DNA of 64,000 bases from Desulfobacca acetoxidans DSM 11109 (GTDB lineage Bacteria; Desulfobacterota; Desulfobaccia; Desulfobaccales; Desulfobaccaceae), in the NCBI RefSeq assembly GCF_000195295.1, contig NC_015388.1:2356001-2420000 (forward strand), written 5' to 3'. A model generated the notes under the pieces. It ran no database searches. It was not told where the DNA came from and saw nothing but the letters and a program-made list of their open reading frames with translations. The translations under genes were made by a program, and so were the position numbers. This document shows positions 24,775 through 34,551 of the stretch, piece after piece. Within the stretch, counting starts at the first letter, position 1; the number at the start of each line of letters is the position of its first letter.

Positions 24775-25248
24775 ATGCTGCAGATCGTGATCCTCATGGT
24801 AGGCAAGACCCGCACCGGCTTTATCCAGGCCGGTATGGATCTCTACACTAAAAGACTGGTGCCTTACGGCAAACTTTCGCTGCTGAGCGTGCCGGAGGAA
24901 AAACCCCGGCCAGGACTAACACCGGAGCAGATCAAAGAGCGGGAAGGAATGCGGTTGCTGGCCAGATTGCCCAAACCGGCCCGAATAATTGCTCTGGAGG
25001 CAAGCGGACAGGAGTTTAACTCCCAGGAGTTTGCCCAATGGCTGAGCCAGATGGAATATGAGGCTCACAGTCCCCTCATCTTTGTCATCGGCGGGCATCT
25101 GGGCCTGTCAAACGCCCTGGTGGCGGCTGCCAACCATCGCCTAGCCCTGTCACGCTTTACCTTCACTCATGAACTCAGCCGCCTGATCCTGTTAGAGCAG
25201 CTTTATCGGGCCTGCACTATCCGAGCCGGCCATCCCTATCATTATTGA
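24775..25248 (+). CDS. rlmH: 23S rRNA pseudouridine1915 N3-methyltransferase RlmH
   Basis: SPOUT-class methyltransferase acting on pseudouridine 1915 of assembled 70S ribosomes. The 157-residue product shows the SAM-binding trefoil-knot motif LIFVIGGHLGLSNAL and the conserved C-terminus ILLEQLYRACTIRAGHPYHY. Length is standard. It starts at ATG 24775 after a REP-like repeat. Confidence 0.95.
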   Translation: MLQIVILMVGKTRTGFIQAGMDLYTKRLVPYGKLSLLSVPEEKPRPGLTPEQIKEREGMRLLARLPKPARIIALEASGQEFNSQEFAQWLSQMEYEAHSPLIFVIGGHLGLSNALVAAANHRLALSRFTFTHELSRLILLEQLYRACTIRAGHPYHY

Positions 25249-25402
25249 ACTGAGCGCTGAGTAAAAACTGGAATATAGATTCTGTTGGCGGGATAAAGAG
25301 GCGGTTGCGAATAGATTAGCCGCTCTGGGTCATGCTTCCAAAGGCTCCATAAACCATGGAAATCGCCTTTTCCCCATCTAATTTCTTTCCTCTTCCCTTC
25401 AG

Positions 25403-25435
25403 GGGGGGCTACTCGGGCGGTCCTTTTAGCCCCCC
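25403..25435 (-). terminator. stem-loop downstream of the NifU-like gene
   Basis: GGGGGGCTA (25403-25411) and TAGCCCCCC (25427-25435) form a 9-bp stem 7 bp past the stop of the gene at 25443. There is no long T-run. It lies between the convergent rlmH and NifU-like genes and could serve both. Confidence 0.5.
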
Positions 25436-25442
25436 ATGTTTG

Positions 25443-25661
25443 TTAGACGGACTCTACCGAGACGATTCCCGGCACTTCCTGTTTTAGCAGGCGCTCGATA
25501 CCATTTTTTAAGGTCATCTGGGACATCGGACATCCCTTGCACGCCCCGGTGAGCTTCACTTTGACGACGCCATGTTCAACCTCAACCAATTCCACATCCC
25601 CGCCGTCCCGCTGCAACATCGGCCTGATTTTGGCCAGCGATTTTTCCACTGCTTCCTTCAA
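25443..25661 (-). CDS. NifU C-terminal-domain (Nfu-type) iron-sulfur carrier
   Basis: A 72-residue protein consisting of only the NifU C-terminal domain. LQRDGGDVELVEVEHGVVKV is followed by the cluster-binding CxxC in GACKGCPMSQMTL. It carries and transfers [4Fe-4S] clusters to apo-proteins, fitting the many Fe-S proteins in this window. AGGAGGAAATATTTTTG precedes the ATG. Confidence 0.92.
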   Translation of the reverse strand: MKEAVEKSLAKIRPMLQRDGGDVELVEVEHGVVKVKLTGACKGCPMSQMTLKNGIERLLKQEVPGIVSVESV

Positions 25662-25798
25662 AAATATTTCCTCCTCAAGTAATTATAGCCATTTTAGATG
25701 ATGTATTTAAGAGCTTATTCCTTCGAGTTTCGAGAAGAGAAATTGATATCCGTATCTATCGCCTAACTCAATAATATACTTCCTGTCATCTTAATCTC

Positions 25799-25820
25799 AA
25801 AACCGGAAACCGGAAACCGT
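25799..25820. repeat. tandem 7-bp repeat (AACCGGA)n
   Basis: Three consecutive AACCGGA units in the gap between the NifU-like and SIMPL genes. The same unit occurs near 7882 and 43008. The remainder of 25662-25930 holds no gene that I can support. Confidence 0.6.
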
Positions 25821-25930
25821 ATACAACATGTGAATATTTGATAATGCTAAGCACGCCGGTCTTCATTGTAAAGACCTGAAAACTTATTGCTTGAATTTCC
25901 GCCGAACCAACTGCCTATTCTTCGATTCTC

Positions 25931-26659
25931 TTACTCCAGCTCAAATACGGCCTCGATCTGAACCCGAATCTCTTCCTCGCCGACCTCAATCGGGGTGGCT
26001 ACCCGCTCGTCCGGCGCCGCAGCCGCCATCGCTAGATTTTTTTCCCGAAAAACAGGGGTGGCTCGCGTCGTCGTGGAGACCTGTTGCAGGCGTTTGACCT
26101 TTAGATTGAGTGACTGAGCCAGGGCGGTGGCCATCGCCTGAGCCTTCTGCAGGGCCTGAACCGCAGCCCCCTGCGTTAAGGCCTCAATCTTCGAATGCTC
26201 CCATATAGGACCACTTACTTCATCGGCTCCTTGCTGTACCCCGAGATCAATCAGTTCGCCCAGGCGCTCGAGGTTCGCCAACCGGACCTGAAAACCATGT
26301 CGGGCCCGATAACCGGCAATAACCGGTTTTTTACCTTTAGGATAGGTATAAAAAGGAGTAACCCGGTAACCGGTACTTTTTACTGTATCGCCTGTTTGGC
26401 AGAATTTTTTTACTGCCGCCAGGAAAGCCTCTGCCTGTTTCGCATTTTCGGTTGCTACCAAGGGGGCCTTGGCCGCTTCGGTGATGATCGCAAAATTCAT
26501 GATGGCGATGTCTGGAAAGGCCCTGACCACCCCATCGCTGTTGATCTTGGCCGTAGGAATTTTACTCCCGCCTTCCTGCCCCACCGCTCCGGCAAGAGCG
26601 GGGACCAGCCCCATCAGGAGGCTGATGCCTAGAATCAGATATCTTTGGAACTTAGTCAT
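25931..26659 (-). CDS. SIMPL-domain (DUF541) periplasmic protein
   Basis: A 242-residue secreted protein with signal peptide MTKFQRYLILGISLLMGLVP ending near GAVG. The SIMPL fold follows: VVRAFPDIAIMNFAIITEAA, the central repeat with TGYRVTPFYTYP, and the C-terminal EEEIRVQIEAVFELE. Relatives are oxidative-stress-linked or mammalian SIMPL-like proteins of unclear function. The ATG at 26659 overlaps the pdxA stop (ATGA), so the two genes are translationally coupled. Confidence 0.88.
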   Translation of the reverse strand: MTKFQRYLILGISLLMGLVPALAGAVGQEGGSKIPTAKINSDGVVRAFPDIAIMNFAIITEAAKAPLVATENAKQAEAFLAAVKKFCQTGDTVKSTGYRVTPFYTYPKGKKPVIAGYRARHGFQVRLANLERLGELIDLGVQQGADEVSGPIWEHSKIEALTQGAAVQALQKAQAMATALAQSLNLKVKRLQQVSTTTRATPVFREKNLAMAAAAPDERVATPIEVGEEEIRVQIEAVFELE

Positions 26660-27702
26660 TCTGAGCCCCTTTCGTGACCTTGCCGGCATTTAGCCCGGGC
26701 GTGCGCCATCTTGGCGGCCAGCCGCAGGGCGGCCTTGAGACTGCCAGGGTCGGCTCGCCCGTTCCCGGCCAGATCGTAGGCGGTGCCATGATCCACCGAG
26801 GTCCGGATGATGGGCAGCCCCAGGGTAACGTTCACTGCATCGCCGAAATGCAGCAATTTCAGAGGAATCAATCCCTGGTCATGATACATCACCACCACGG
26901 CATCAAATTCCCCCCGCTGGTGGCGGACAAAAATAGTATCAGCCGGCAATGGCCCTATTACGTTGACACCCCGGGCCAGGGCTTGGTCCACGGCCGGTTG
27001 GATGACCCGAGCTTCTTCGTCGCCGAAGAGCCCGCCTTCACTGGCGTGCGGGTTGAGAGCCGCCACCCCGATAGAAGGCCGCTGAATACCGAAGTCCATC
27101 ATTAAACTGTGGTTAGTGAGCGCCAGCAAACGCACCAGGTCGGGGGTATTGAGACGCCCCGGAACTTCCCGCAAAGGGCAGTGGATAGTGGCCAACACCA
27201 CCCGGAAGGCGCCCCCCGCCAGCATCATGGCGAATTCCCGCGCCCCGGAGCGCTCCGCCAGCAGTTCGGTATGGCCGGGATAGTGATAACCGCCCAGGTG
27301 CATGGCTGCCTTGCTGATGGGGGCGGTCACCACGGCGGCCGCCTGCCCGGCCAGGGCCAACTCCACCGCCCGCAGGATATAGCCTACCATGGCGGCGCCG
27401 CTGTCCCGGGTCGGTTGTCCATAGCTGACTGCATCGGCAGTTAAATCGGAAAGAACCATAATATCTATCGTTCCAGGTTGATAAAACCCACTGCCAGGAT
27501 CGTCGGTTGCATGCAGCCGGGCTCGGGAACCACAGACGGCCCGTGCCTTTTCCAGGGCTGGCAGGTCGCCCAGGACCAGCGGCCGACACAAGCCATAGAG
27601 TTCGGCCTCCGATAAGGCCATGATGATGATCTCCGGCCCGATGCCGGTGATATCGCCCATAGTGACGGCCAAGAGCGGCCGGTGATCGTCTGAACCTCTC
27701 AA
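26656..27702 (-). CDS. pdxA: 4-hydroxythreonine-4-phosphate dehydrogenase PdxA
   Basis: Vitamin B6 biosynthesis enzyme: NAD-dependent oxidation of 4-phosphohydroxy-threonine. Signatures are LLAVTMGDITGIGPEIIIMA near the N-terminus, metal-binding YHYPGHTELLAERSG and VMYHDQGLIPLKLLHF, and RTSVDHGTAYDLAGNG. I prefer the TTG at 27702 because GAGGAG lies 10 bp upstream; a TTG at 27729 extends it by nine residues without a ribosome site. Note MGD-ITG where most PdxA proteins have MGDPAG. Confidence 0.93.
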   Translation of the reverse strand: MRGSDDHRPLLAVTMGDITGIGPEIIIMALSEAELYGLCRPLVLGDLPALEKARAVCGSRARLHATDDPGSGFYQPGTIDIMVLSDLTADAVSYGQPTRDSGAAMVGYILRAVELALAGQAAAVVTAPISKAAMHLGGYHYPGHTELLAERSGAREFAMMLAGGAFRVVLATIHCPLREVPGRLNTPDLVRLLALTNHSLMMDFGIQRPSIGVAALNPHASEGGLFGDEEARVIQPAVDQALARGVNVIGPLPADTIFVRHQRGEFDAVVVMYHDQGLIPLKLLHFGDAVNVTLGLPIIRTSVDHGTAYDLAGNGRADPGSLKAALRLAAKMAHARAKCRQGHERGSE

Positions 27703-27833
27703 AAAACGTCGCTCCTCAGTAACAATCAAGATTACCGGCTGTTCAAAAAGCCGGCGAACTATTAATACCAGGTAAACTATTCCTCTCCATCAATTTTTAT
27801 CTGATTACTGTAATATCTGCTATGGTTTTTTCA

Positions 27834-27856
27834 TTGGCCGGCGACTCCCCGGCCAA
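27834..27856. repeat. inverted repeat between divergent pdxA and purB
   Basis: TTGGCCGG and CCGGCCAA form a perfect 8-bp stem with a 7-nt loop, midway in the 300-bp gap between divergently transcribed genes. It is a candidate operator or hairpin; no T-run is correctly placed for a terminator on either strand. No gene is seen in the gap. Confidence 0.4.
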
Positions 27857-28008
27857 CGTGCCCTGGGTGTTATGAGAAAATAAATGAATTTGGCGAAGGC
27901 TCAGGTAATTGTAGATTACCAACCGGTAAAAAATAATTTTGCCGCCTGGATCGGTTTTTGATAAGGTGAACAGGTGTCAGTAAAGTCAGTCAAGAGGTAA
28001 TTTGCGCT

Positions 28009-29307
28009 ATGATTCCACGCTACAGTCGGCCCCGGATGGCCCGTATCTGGACGGAAGAGAACAAATTTCAGACCTGGCTTGAAGTTGAATTGGCCGCCCT
28101 GGAAGCGATGGCCCAACATGGTCTGGTCCCCAAGGAAGCGGTCGGGCAGATCCGGGAGAAAGCCCGGTTTGATGTCCAGCGCATCGAAGAGATTGAGGTC
28201 CAAACTCGACACGATGTCATCGCTTTTCTCACCAACGTCGCCGAATATGTCGGCGACGAGGGCCGCTATCTGCATTATGCCCTGACTTCCTCAGACATCC
28301 TGGATACCGCCAATGCCCTGCGCCTGCGGCAGGCCGCCGATCTCTTATTGGAAGACCTGGACCTGATGATGGCCGTCTTGAAAGATCGGGCCCTGGAATT
28401 CAAACACACGGTTTGTATCGGCCGCTCCCATGGCATCCATGCCGAACCCATGACCTTCGGTCTCAAGTTTGCCCTCTGGTATGCTGAAATGAAACGGCAT
28501 CGGGAGCGTCTGTTGAGGGCCCGGGCTGTGGTCAGCGTCGGGAAATTCTCCGGAGCAGTGGGGACCTTCGCCCATCTCCCTCCGGCAATAGAAGAAACCG
28601 CCTGCGCCCTGCTGAACCTGACACCGGCGCCACTGGCCACCCAGGTAATCCAACGGGATCGCTATGCCGAATATTTCACTACCCTGGCCCTGATCGGCGG
28701 TTCGCTTGAGAAGATTGCGGTGGAAATCCGCCATTTGCAGCGTACTGAGGTGCGGGAGGCCGAGGAGTTCTTCCGCGCCGGGCAGAAAGGCTCCTCGGCC
28801 ATGCCCCATAAGCGCAATCCGGTCTTAAGCGAAAATATCACCGGCCTGTCCCGGCTTTTAAGGGGCAACGCCCTGGCCGCCATGGAAAATATGGTTCTGT
28901 GGCACGAACGAGATATCAGTCATTCCTCCGTGGAGCGCATCATCGCTCCGGATAGTACTATCCTGCTCGATTTTATGCTCGGCCGGCTCACCGGCCTCCT
29001 GAAAAACCTGCTGGTCTATCCCGACAACATGAAGAAGAATCTGGAGCTCACCCGCGGTCTGATCTTCTCTCAACGGTTGATGCTGGAGTTGGTGCGCAAA
29101 GGAATCACCCGAGAGGATGCCTACCTCATGGTACAAGGTCCGGCCATGCGGGTCTGGCAGGCGGAAAATTTGGATTTCCCCAGTCTCATCCGCCAGGATG
29201 CAGAAATCGCCAAGCACCTCACTAAAGAAGAGATCGACGCCGTCTTTGCTCTATCAGAATATCTCAAACACGTGGATTTTCTCTTTCAACGGGTGTTTGG
29301 AGACTAG
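28009..29307 (+). CDS. purB: adenylosuccinate lyase
   Basis: Purine biosynthesis enzyme acting twice, on SAICAR and on adenylosuccinate. The 432-residue product shows TSSDILDTANALRLRQA, the catalytic-histidine region CIGRSHGIHAEPMTFGLK, and the superfamily signature GQKGSSAMPHKRNPVLSENI. Length and motifs are typical of the short bacterial PurB class. guaA, carB and purF follow within 13 kb, so purine/pyrimidine genes are loosely clustered. Confidence 0.96.
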   Translation: MIPRYSRPRMARIWTEENKFQTWLEVELAALEAMAQHGLVPKEAVGQIREKARFDVQRIEEIEVQTRHDVIAFLTNVAEYVGDEGRYLHYALTSSDILDTANALRLRQAADLLLEDLDLMMAVLKDRALEFKHTVCIGRSHGIHAEPMTFGLKFALWYAEMKRHRERLLRARAVVSVGKFSGAVGTFAHLPPAIEETACALLNLTPAPLATQVIQRDRYAEYFTTLALIGGSLEKIAVEIRHLQRTEVREAEEFFRAGQKGSSAMPHKRNPVLSENITGLSRLLRGNALAAMENMVLWHERDISHSSVERIIAPDSTILLDFMLGRLTGLLKNLLVYPDNMKKNLELTRGLIFSQRLMLELVRKGITREDAYLMVQGPAMRVWQAENLDFPSLIRQDAEIAKHLTKEEIDAVFALSEYLKHVDFLFQRVFGD

Positions 29308-29592
29308 ACCGGCGGAATGAGGGGGCGACTACAGGGTAGTCTACCGATTCGACCAAGAGTATCAAGTGCGGCAGAGTGCCTGCAGAGAACGGCGCTTGCA
29401 GATAATCAAAGAAATGGTTATCTTAAAAATATAATAGAGTTATGCGTATTCCTCAGCTTAAGGCATGAAAATCATCTGCCGGTAACACAGGCTTGCTAAG
29501 CAGCGTAGAATTTTTTTCTTATCGGCTCGGAACTCGAAACTCCAATCATCAAGGGGGCAAATCTCCCGGATTGAAAGAGATCTTCTTCCAAC

Positions 29593-30663
29593 GTGAATGA
29601 TTTTATCCAGCAGGTGCAATTTAATTGTCAGATCGCCGCCGCCGGGCAGGTGGGCTTCTACTCCCTCTGCGGCATGCTCCTTAGAATGAGGCAACTCTAC
29701 AAGTGGGAGCAAAACCTGTTACCCTGGCAGGAAGGCGACCCTAAAGCAGTGCTGGACTGGATCGAGACGCAGGAGGAATCGTGGTCCGGTCTAGAGGAGA
29801 CGGGACTCCAGGACCTGCCCTTGAACGGCATCAGGTTAGATCCTTTTTCAGTGTCAGAGCTGAATGATCTGCTATTGCCTGAAGGTTTGGCCTACGGCGC
29901 CGGCTACACCCACGGATTGGCCCCCACCTGTTTTTTGGGAGAATTATGGGAAGTACAAAAACGCCGGGACCTGACTGTATTTATCTTGGGACCGGAACTG
30001 GCCCGAGACCTGGATGGTTCCCCCGCCATGCGCCAGGGCCAGATAATTTACCTGCGGACGGAGCCGCTGGCATTTTATCTGTGGGATAACCTCTCTGACC
30101 CGACCAAACAGAATAACTTCTTCCTCAAAATCGCACTGGCCGCTCAGGGCATCGATTTAACCAGCCTGGTGAACCGACCCGAGGAGTATCAGGACCAGTT
30201 TCAGACCCTTCTCCAAGCCCAGGGAGAAGCTATGATTCACCATGAGATCGGCGAAGCCCTGGAACCGAGTCTGCAGAAAACCTTTGCCGTCATTATCGGA
30301 CGCCTGCCGCATACCAGGGTTGAACGTTATGTGCGGGCCTTAAAAGACACCCTGGCGGATCTGAATGATTGGGGACGGGTGCAGCACCTTCTGGAACAGC
30401 GAAATCTCCCTGGATTAGCGTTGCTCTTGGCCTGGCGGCCGGGATTCTATCCTTATCTGGTCCCCGAATTGGAGCCAGCCTTTTGGGCCCTGCAGAAAAG
30501 CCGGGATTGGAATGTCATGCACCAGGCCAGGCAAGAGGCACTGGAGCGATTGCGCCGCACCGCGGCCGAACTGGACGAGGTGCTGGCGGAACTGGCAGAG
30601 AAATCTGATGAAGAGCTGGCCACGGCGTTGGATAACCGATTTATCAAGCCGTTGGGATTATAA
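29593..30663 (+). CDS. conserved-looking cytoplasmic protein, function unknown
   Basis: A 356-residue protein starting at GTG 29593 with MNDFIQQVQFNCQIAAAGQV. It has no signal peptide or membrane helix. The N-terminal part is rich in conserved-looking aromatic residues (GFYSLCGMLL, RQLYKWEQNLLPW); the C-terminus is a charged coiled-coil (RRTAAELDEVLAELAEKSDE). Two histidines in EAMIHHEIGEAL could bind metal. I think it belongs to a deltaproteobacterial family without known role, but cannot name it safely. The upstream gap 29308-29592 has 7-bp repeat traces (GGAACTCGAAACTCC, 29527) and nothing else clear. Confidence 0.8.
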   Translation: MNDFIQQVQFNCQIAAAGQVGFYSLCGMLLRMRQLYKWEQNLLPWQEGDPKAVLDWIETQEESWSGLEETGLQDLPLNGIRLDPFSVSELNDLLLPEGLAYGAGYTHGLAPTCFLGELWEVQKRRDLTVFILGPELARDLDGSPAMRQGQIIYLRTEPLAFYLWDNLSDPTKQNNFFLKIALAAQGIDLTSLVNRPEEYQDQFQTLLQAQGEAMIHHEIGEALEPSLQKTFAVIIGRLPHTRVERYVRALKDTLADLNDWGRVQHLLEQRNLPGLALLLAWRPGFYPYLVPELEPAFWALQKSRDWNVMHQARQEALERLRRTAAELDEVLAELAEKSDEELATALDNRFIKPLGL

Positions 30664-30730
30664 ACTATTGAGGACGAATACTAAGGATTCGCCCTGAAAA
30701 ACATCTGCTGACCATAACAGAAATATTAAT

Positions 30731-30896
30731 ATATAAGTTCACATGTTCTGCCGAACACAACGAAGCATAAAAACAGAATCGTGGCGGCTGCTCACAATAA
30801 TGTTTTTGCTGCTCACGGCTCACGGCTCACGGCTCACCGCTCACTGTTTTTATATAAGTCCACATGTTCTCGAGAACACAACAAAACATGAAAAAA
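30731..30896. repeat. duplicated palindromic element flanking a (GCTCACG)n tandem repeat
   Basis: Two ~45-bp copies (30731-30775 and 30852-30896) share ATATAAG-YCACATGTTC, a GTTC..GAAC palindrome (TGTTCTGCCGAACA and TGTTCTCGAGAACA) and ACAAC-AARCATRAAAA. Between them 30811-30846 is a run of GCTCACG heptamers. The palindrome resembles the one at 18098-18115. All lie in the 319-bp gap before guaA. Confidence 0.55.
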
Positions 30897-30982
30897 TGAT
30901 CGGTGACATAGGCCTCCTGGCTTGTGCATCAGCGTGCCGGCTGGAAAGCCTGCACCACCTTCTTTCATTCTAAGGTTGAAAT

Positions 30983-32530
30983 ATGATAGACCCCCATCGA
31001 GACAAGGTGCTCATCCTGGATTTCGGGTCGCAATACACCCAGCTTATTGCCCGGCGGATACGGGAACTGCAGGTGTATTGCGAGATTCATCCATACCTGA
31101 TGCCGCTGGAGCAGATAGAGGCATTTGCTCCTCGCGGCATTATCCTGTCCGGAGGACCGCGCAGCGTCTACGAACCCGGGGCGCCGTTGGTCAGCCGGGA
31201 AGTGCTGGAGCTGGGCCCGCCGGTTCTGGGTATCTGTTATGGGCTGCAACTGCTCAACCATATTTTGGGCGGCAAGGTCTCTCCGGCGGCGTCGCGGGAG
31301 TATGGCCGCAAGAATTTCACTATCTCCGATCACCAGGACCTTTTTGCCGGATTGAGCCCTCATGAGTCAGTCTGGATGAGCCATGGCGACCATATCGATG
31401 AGATAGCCCCGGGATTGGAGATCATCGGTTCTTCCGATACCTGCCCGGCGGGAGCGGTGCGGGACCAGCGTCGGCGCATCTTTGGCGTCCAGTTTCATCC
31501 CGAGGTGAAACACACCCCCAACGGCGGCAAGATCTTGGCCAACTTCTTATTTGGCATCTGCGGCCTCCAGCCGCTATGGAATATGCGCTCCTTTGTGGAG
31601 GCGACCACTCAAGCCTTGCGTCAAAAAATAGGTACAGAGCGGGTTATCTGCGCCCTCTCCGGCGGCGTGGACTCCTCGGTGACCGCGGTCCTGCTGCACC
31701 GGGCTATCGGCGACCGTTTAACCTGCATTTTTGTCAACAACGGTGTCTTGCGGCAGGGAGAGGCTGAAAAGGTAGTACGGCTTTTTCGAGAGAACTATCG
31801 CCTGAATTTAGTTTATGTAGACGCCAGCAAAAGCTTCCTGAAACTTCTCGAGGGTATTGTCGATCCGGAAGAGAAGCGCCGCCGTATCGGCCGCGAATTT
31901 ATCCGGGTCTTTGCTGAAGAAGCGGGTAAACTGGGACAGGTAAAATATTTAGCCCAGGGAACGCTCTATCCGGATGTCATCGAAAGTGTCTCTTTTAAGG
32001 GGCCATCTGCCACTATCAAAACACACCACAATGTTGGGGGGCTGCCGGAAGTCATGCCCCTCGAGTTGATTGAACCCCTCAGGGAGCTGTTTAAAGACGA
32101 GGTGCGGGAGGTCGGATCTGAATTGGGGTTGCCGGAGGAGATGATCTGGCGGCATCCCTTTCCGGGACCGGGGTTGGCCATCCGTATTCTCGGTGAAGTG
32201 ACGCCCGAACGATTGGCCATCCTTCGACAAGCCGACGCCATTGTCCTGGAAGAAATGAAAGCCGCCGGTTTCTATCGACAGGTGTGGCAGGCCTTTGCAG
32301 TCCTGCTGCCCATCAAGACCGTCGGGGTTATGGGCGACGAACGGACCTATGAAAACGTCATCGCTTTAAGAGTGGTGGACTCTACCGACGCCATGACCGC
32401 AGACTGGTCCCGGCTGCCCTACGATCTGCTGGCGCGCCTGGCCAACCGGATTATCAATGAGGTCAAGCATGTAAACCGGGTGGTATATGATATTTCCTCG
32501 AAGCCGCCCAGCACCATTGAATGGGAGTAA
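30983..32530 (+). CDS. guaA: GMP synthase (glutamine-hydrolysing)
   Basis: Converts XMP to GMP. The 515-residue product has an N-terminal class I amidotransferase (catalytic Cys in [10 protein letters not shown], His/Glu in [11 protein letters not shown]), a PP-loop ATP pyrophosphatase domain ([20 protein letters not shown]) and the C-terminal dimerisation domain ending [12 protein letters not shown]. All catalytic residues are present. It starts at ATG 30983. Confidence 0.97.
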   Translation: MIDPHRDKVLILDFGSQYTQLIARRIRELQVYCEIHPYLMPLEQIEAFAPRGIILSGGPRSVYEPGAPLVSREVLELGPPVLGICYGLQLLNHILGGKVSPAASREYGRKNFTISDHQDLFAGLSPHESVWMSHGDHIDEIAPGLEIIGSSDTCPAGAVRDQRRRIFGVQFHPEVKHTPNGGKILANFLFGICGLQPLWNMRSFVEATTQALRQKIGTERVICALSGGVDSSVTAVLLHRAIGDRLTCIFVNNGVLRQGEAEKVVRLFRENYRLNLVYVDASKSFLKLLEGIVDPEEKRRRIGREFIRVFAEEAGKLGQVKYLAQGTLYPDVIESVSFKGPSATIKTHHNVGGLPEVMPLELIEPLRELFKDEVREVGSELGLPEEMIWRHPFPGPGLAIRILGEVTPERLAILRQADAIVLEEMKAAGFYRQVWQAFAVLLPIKTVGVMGDERTYENVIALRVVDSTDAMTADWSRLPYDLLARLANRIINEVKHVNRVVYDISSKPPSTIEWE

Positions 32531-32567
32531 TTGAGGACAGCGATAAGTATGTAGTTGAGAATGTTTG

Positions 32568-33584
32568 ATGTTATTTAGAGATATCTTAGGACAGAATAGG
32601 GTCATTGGGTTTTTGCGGCAGGGGCTGGCCACCGGTGCGATGCCCCATGCCCTGCTCTTTTTGGGGGCCGAAGGAGTCGGCAAAAGCAGCACCGCCCAGG
32701 CCTTGGCTCAGGCCCTCAATTGCGAACAACGGCAAACCGATCAGGACGCCTGCGGGCATTGCCGCTCGTGTCGGATGTTTACCGCCGGCGGCCACCCCGA
32801 TTTCCTGCAGATCAAACCCAGCGGCGAGGGGGGCCAACCACAGATCAAGATCGAACAGATCCGGGAGCTGCGGCGTCAATTAGGATACCCCCCCCTGGCT
32901 GGCAACTGGCGGGTGGTGCTATTGAAACCTGCGGAAACCTTGAACGAAGCCGCAGCCAACGCCCTGCTGAAGACCCTGGAAGAGCCCCCGGCAGGAAATG
33001 TCCTTATCCTGACCGCGATAGGCGAAAGAGATCTGCTGCCTACTATTGTCTCGCGTTGCCGCCGCCTGACTTTCGGCGCCATCCCGCAATCCATTCTGAT
33101 TCAGGAGTTGAAACGCCGGAAAGGTCTAAGCCCAGAGCAGGCAGCCTTGGCGGCAGCCATGCATTACGGATCGCTGGGACTGGCGTTGCAGGAAGATTTT
33201 CAGCAGCTTCTAGATCAACGCAACCAGACAGTAAAGGAACTGGAACAACTGGAACATGGTTCCGTCGGCGAAGTACTGCAGTGGGCCACCCAGAAAAGTA
33301 AGAAAGATGCCGGTCTGGATAAATTTATCATATTGGGCCGGCTGTGGTACCGGGACCTGTTGGCCCTGAAATGTCACGCCAGACCTGAGCAATTATTGAA
33401 TTGGGATCGGTCGGCCGATCTGGCAGATCAGCAACGGTCGCTGACGACCGAGGCAATATTGACCCGGCTCGATGTCCTGAGCAGACTGCCCCAGCAGTTG
33501 CGGGCCAATTTAAATATTGAACTCTGTCTGAACACTTTTACCTTGCGCTGGCGTTCACCAGACGTCGTTGCGGTTTCAGGATAA
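32568..33584 (+). CDS. holB: DNA polymerase III delta-prime subunit
   Basis: Clamp-loader subunit. The 338-residue product begins MLFRDILGQNRVIGFLRQGL, then a Walker A LFLGAEGVGKSSTAQALAQA, a zinc module with CGHCRSCRMF, the NALLKTLEEPPAGNVLIL motif, and SRCRRLTF. The ATG at 32568 is preferred over a TTG one codon upstream. Followed 6 bp later by ricT, a common pairing (holB-yaaT). Confidence 0.92.
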   Translation: MLFRDILGQNRVIGFLRQGLATGAMPHALLFLGAEGVGKSSTAQALAQALNCEQRQTDQDACGHCRSCRMFTAGGHPDFLQIKPSGEGGQPQIKIEQIRELRRQLGYPPLAGNWRVVLLKPAETLNEAAANALLKTLEEPPAGNVLILTAIGERDLLPTIVSRCRRLTFGAIPQSILIQELKRRKGLSPEQAALAAAMHYGSLGLALQEDFQQLLDQRNQTVKELEQLEHGSVGEVLQWATQKSKKDAGLDKFIILGRLWYRDLLALKCHARPEQLLNWDRSADLADQQRSLTTEAILTRLDVLSRLPQQLRANLNIELCLNTFTLRWRSPDVVAVSG

Positions 33585-33590
33585 TAACCC

Positions 33591-34445
33591 GTGAGCAAAA
33601 TTGTTCGGGTGCGATTTCGCCCCCATGGTAAGGTATATAACTTCGACTCCGGCCATTTCGTGCTCTCTCAGGGCAATCACGTCATTGTCGAGACCGAGCA
33701 GGGTGTGGCCTTCGGCACGGTGGTCAGTCCACCACAGCCCCGCAGTCCCAAACTGATGGTCCAACCCCTTAAACCGGTATATCGGCTGGCTACCGCCGAA
33801 GACATAGAGCAACAAAAACTGGTTGAGGCCAGAGAGCAGAAGGCCTTTGAATTCTGCCAGCACTGCATCCAGACGCGGCAGTTGCCTATGCACCTCGTAC
33901 GGGTGGAAGGCCTTTTTGACACCAGTAAGATGGTCTTCTATTTTACGGCTGCCAAAAGAGTGGATTTTCGGGAACTGGTGCGCGACCTGGTGCAGCAGTT
34001 TCGCACCCGGATCGAATTGCGCCAGATCGGGGTGCGACATCAGGCCAAGATGATCGGCGGCCTGGGCAACTGCGGCCGCCCCTTTTGCTGCTCCACATTC
34101 CTACAGGATTTCGCTCCGGTATCGGTGAGAATGGCCAAGGAACAGAATCTCAGTCTGAATCCCAGCAAGATTTCCGGCTGTTGCGGCCGACTGATGTGTT
34201 GTCTGACCTACGAATACCAGACGTATATGGATCTGAAGGCCGGACTGCCCAAGATCGGTAAGAAGATTATGCTGCCAGAGGGCGAGGCCAAAATTATCCG
34301 GCAGAATATCATCAATCAAACCATCACGGTTGAATTAAGCGACGGCCGTGAAGTAGAAGTACCAATGTCGCAGGTGGATCAAGAAGACCCGGCCCTTTTG
34401 AAACGGGGAATAAAACTGCCCGAGACAGAATCAGGTAACGGCTGA
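33591..34445 (+). CDS. PSP1-domain protein RicT/YaaT
   Basis: A 284-residue PSP1 protein starting at GTG 33591. The cysteine clusters GNCGRPFCCSTF and SGCCGRLMCCLTYE are those that, in the Bacillus RicT family, help bind [4Fe-4S] clusters and affect mRNA processing and phosphorelay. Only 6 bp separate it from holB. In proteobacteria its role is not settled. Confidence 0.9.
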   Translation: MSKIVRVRFRPHGKVYNFDSGHFVLSQGNHVIVETEQGVAFGTVVSPPQPRSPKLMVQPLKPVYRLATAEDIEQQKLVEAREQKAFEFCQHCIQTRQLPMHLVRVEGLFDTSKMVFYFTAAKRVDFRELVRDLVQQFRTRIELRQIGVRHQAKMIGGLGNCGRPFCCSTFLQDFAPVSVRMAKEQNLSLNPSKISGCCGRLMCCLTYEYQTYMDLKAGLPKIGKKIMLPEGEAKIIRQNIINQTITVELSDGREVEVPMSQVDQEDPALLKRGIKLPETESGNG

Positions 34446-34551
34446 TCAGAACAGAAAGAACTTACTCGGATAACGATCCGTATGACACCGATCCAGGAAG
34501 GTATCTCACAAATCGGAGGTGAGTCCGGCGGCAGGGAGATGAGGAGCAATC

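Noticed and set aside
30811-30846. CRISPR-like repeat
   Set aside because: The period is 7 bp with no spacers and no cas genes are present.
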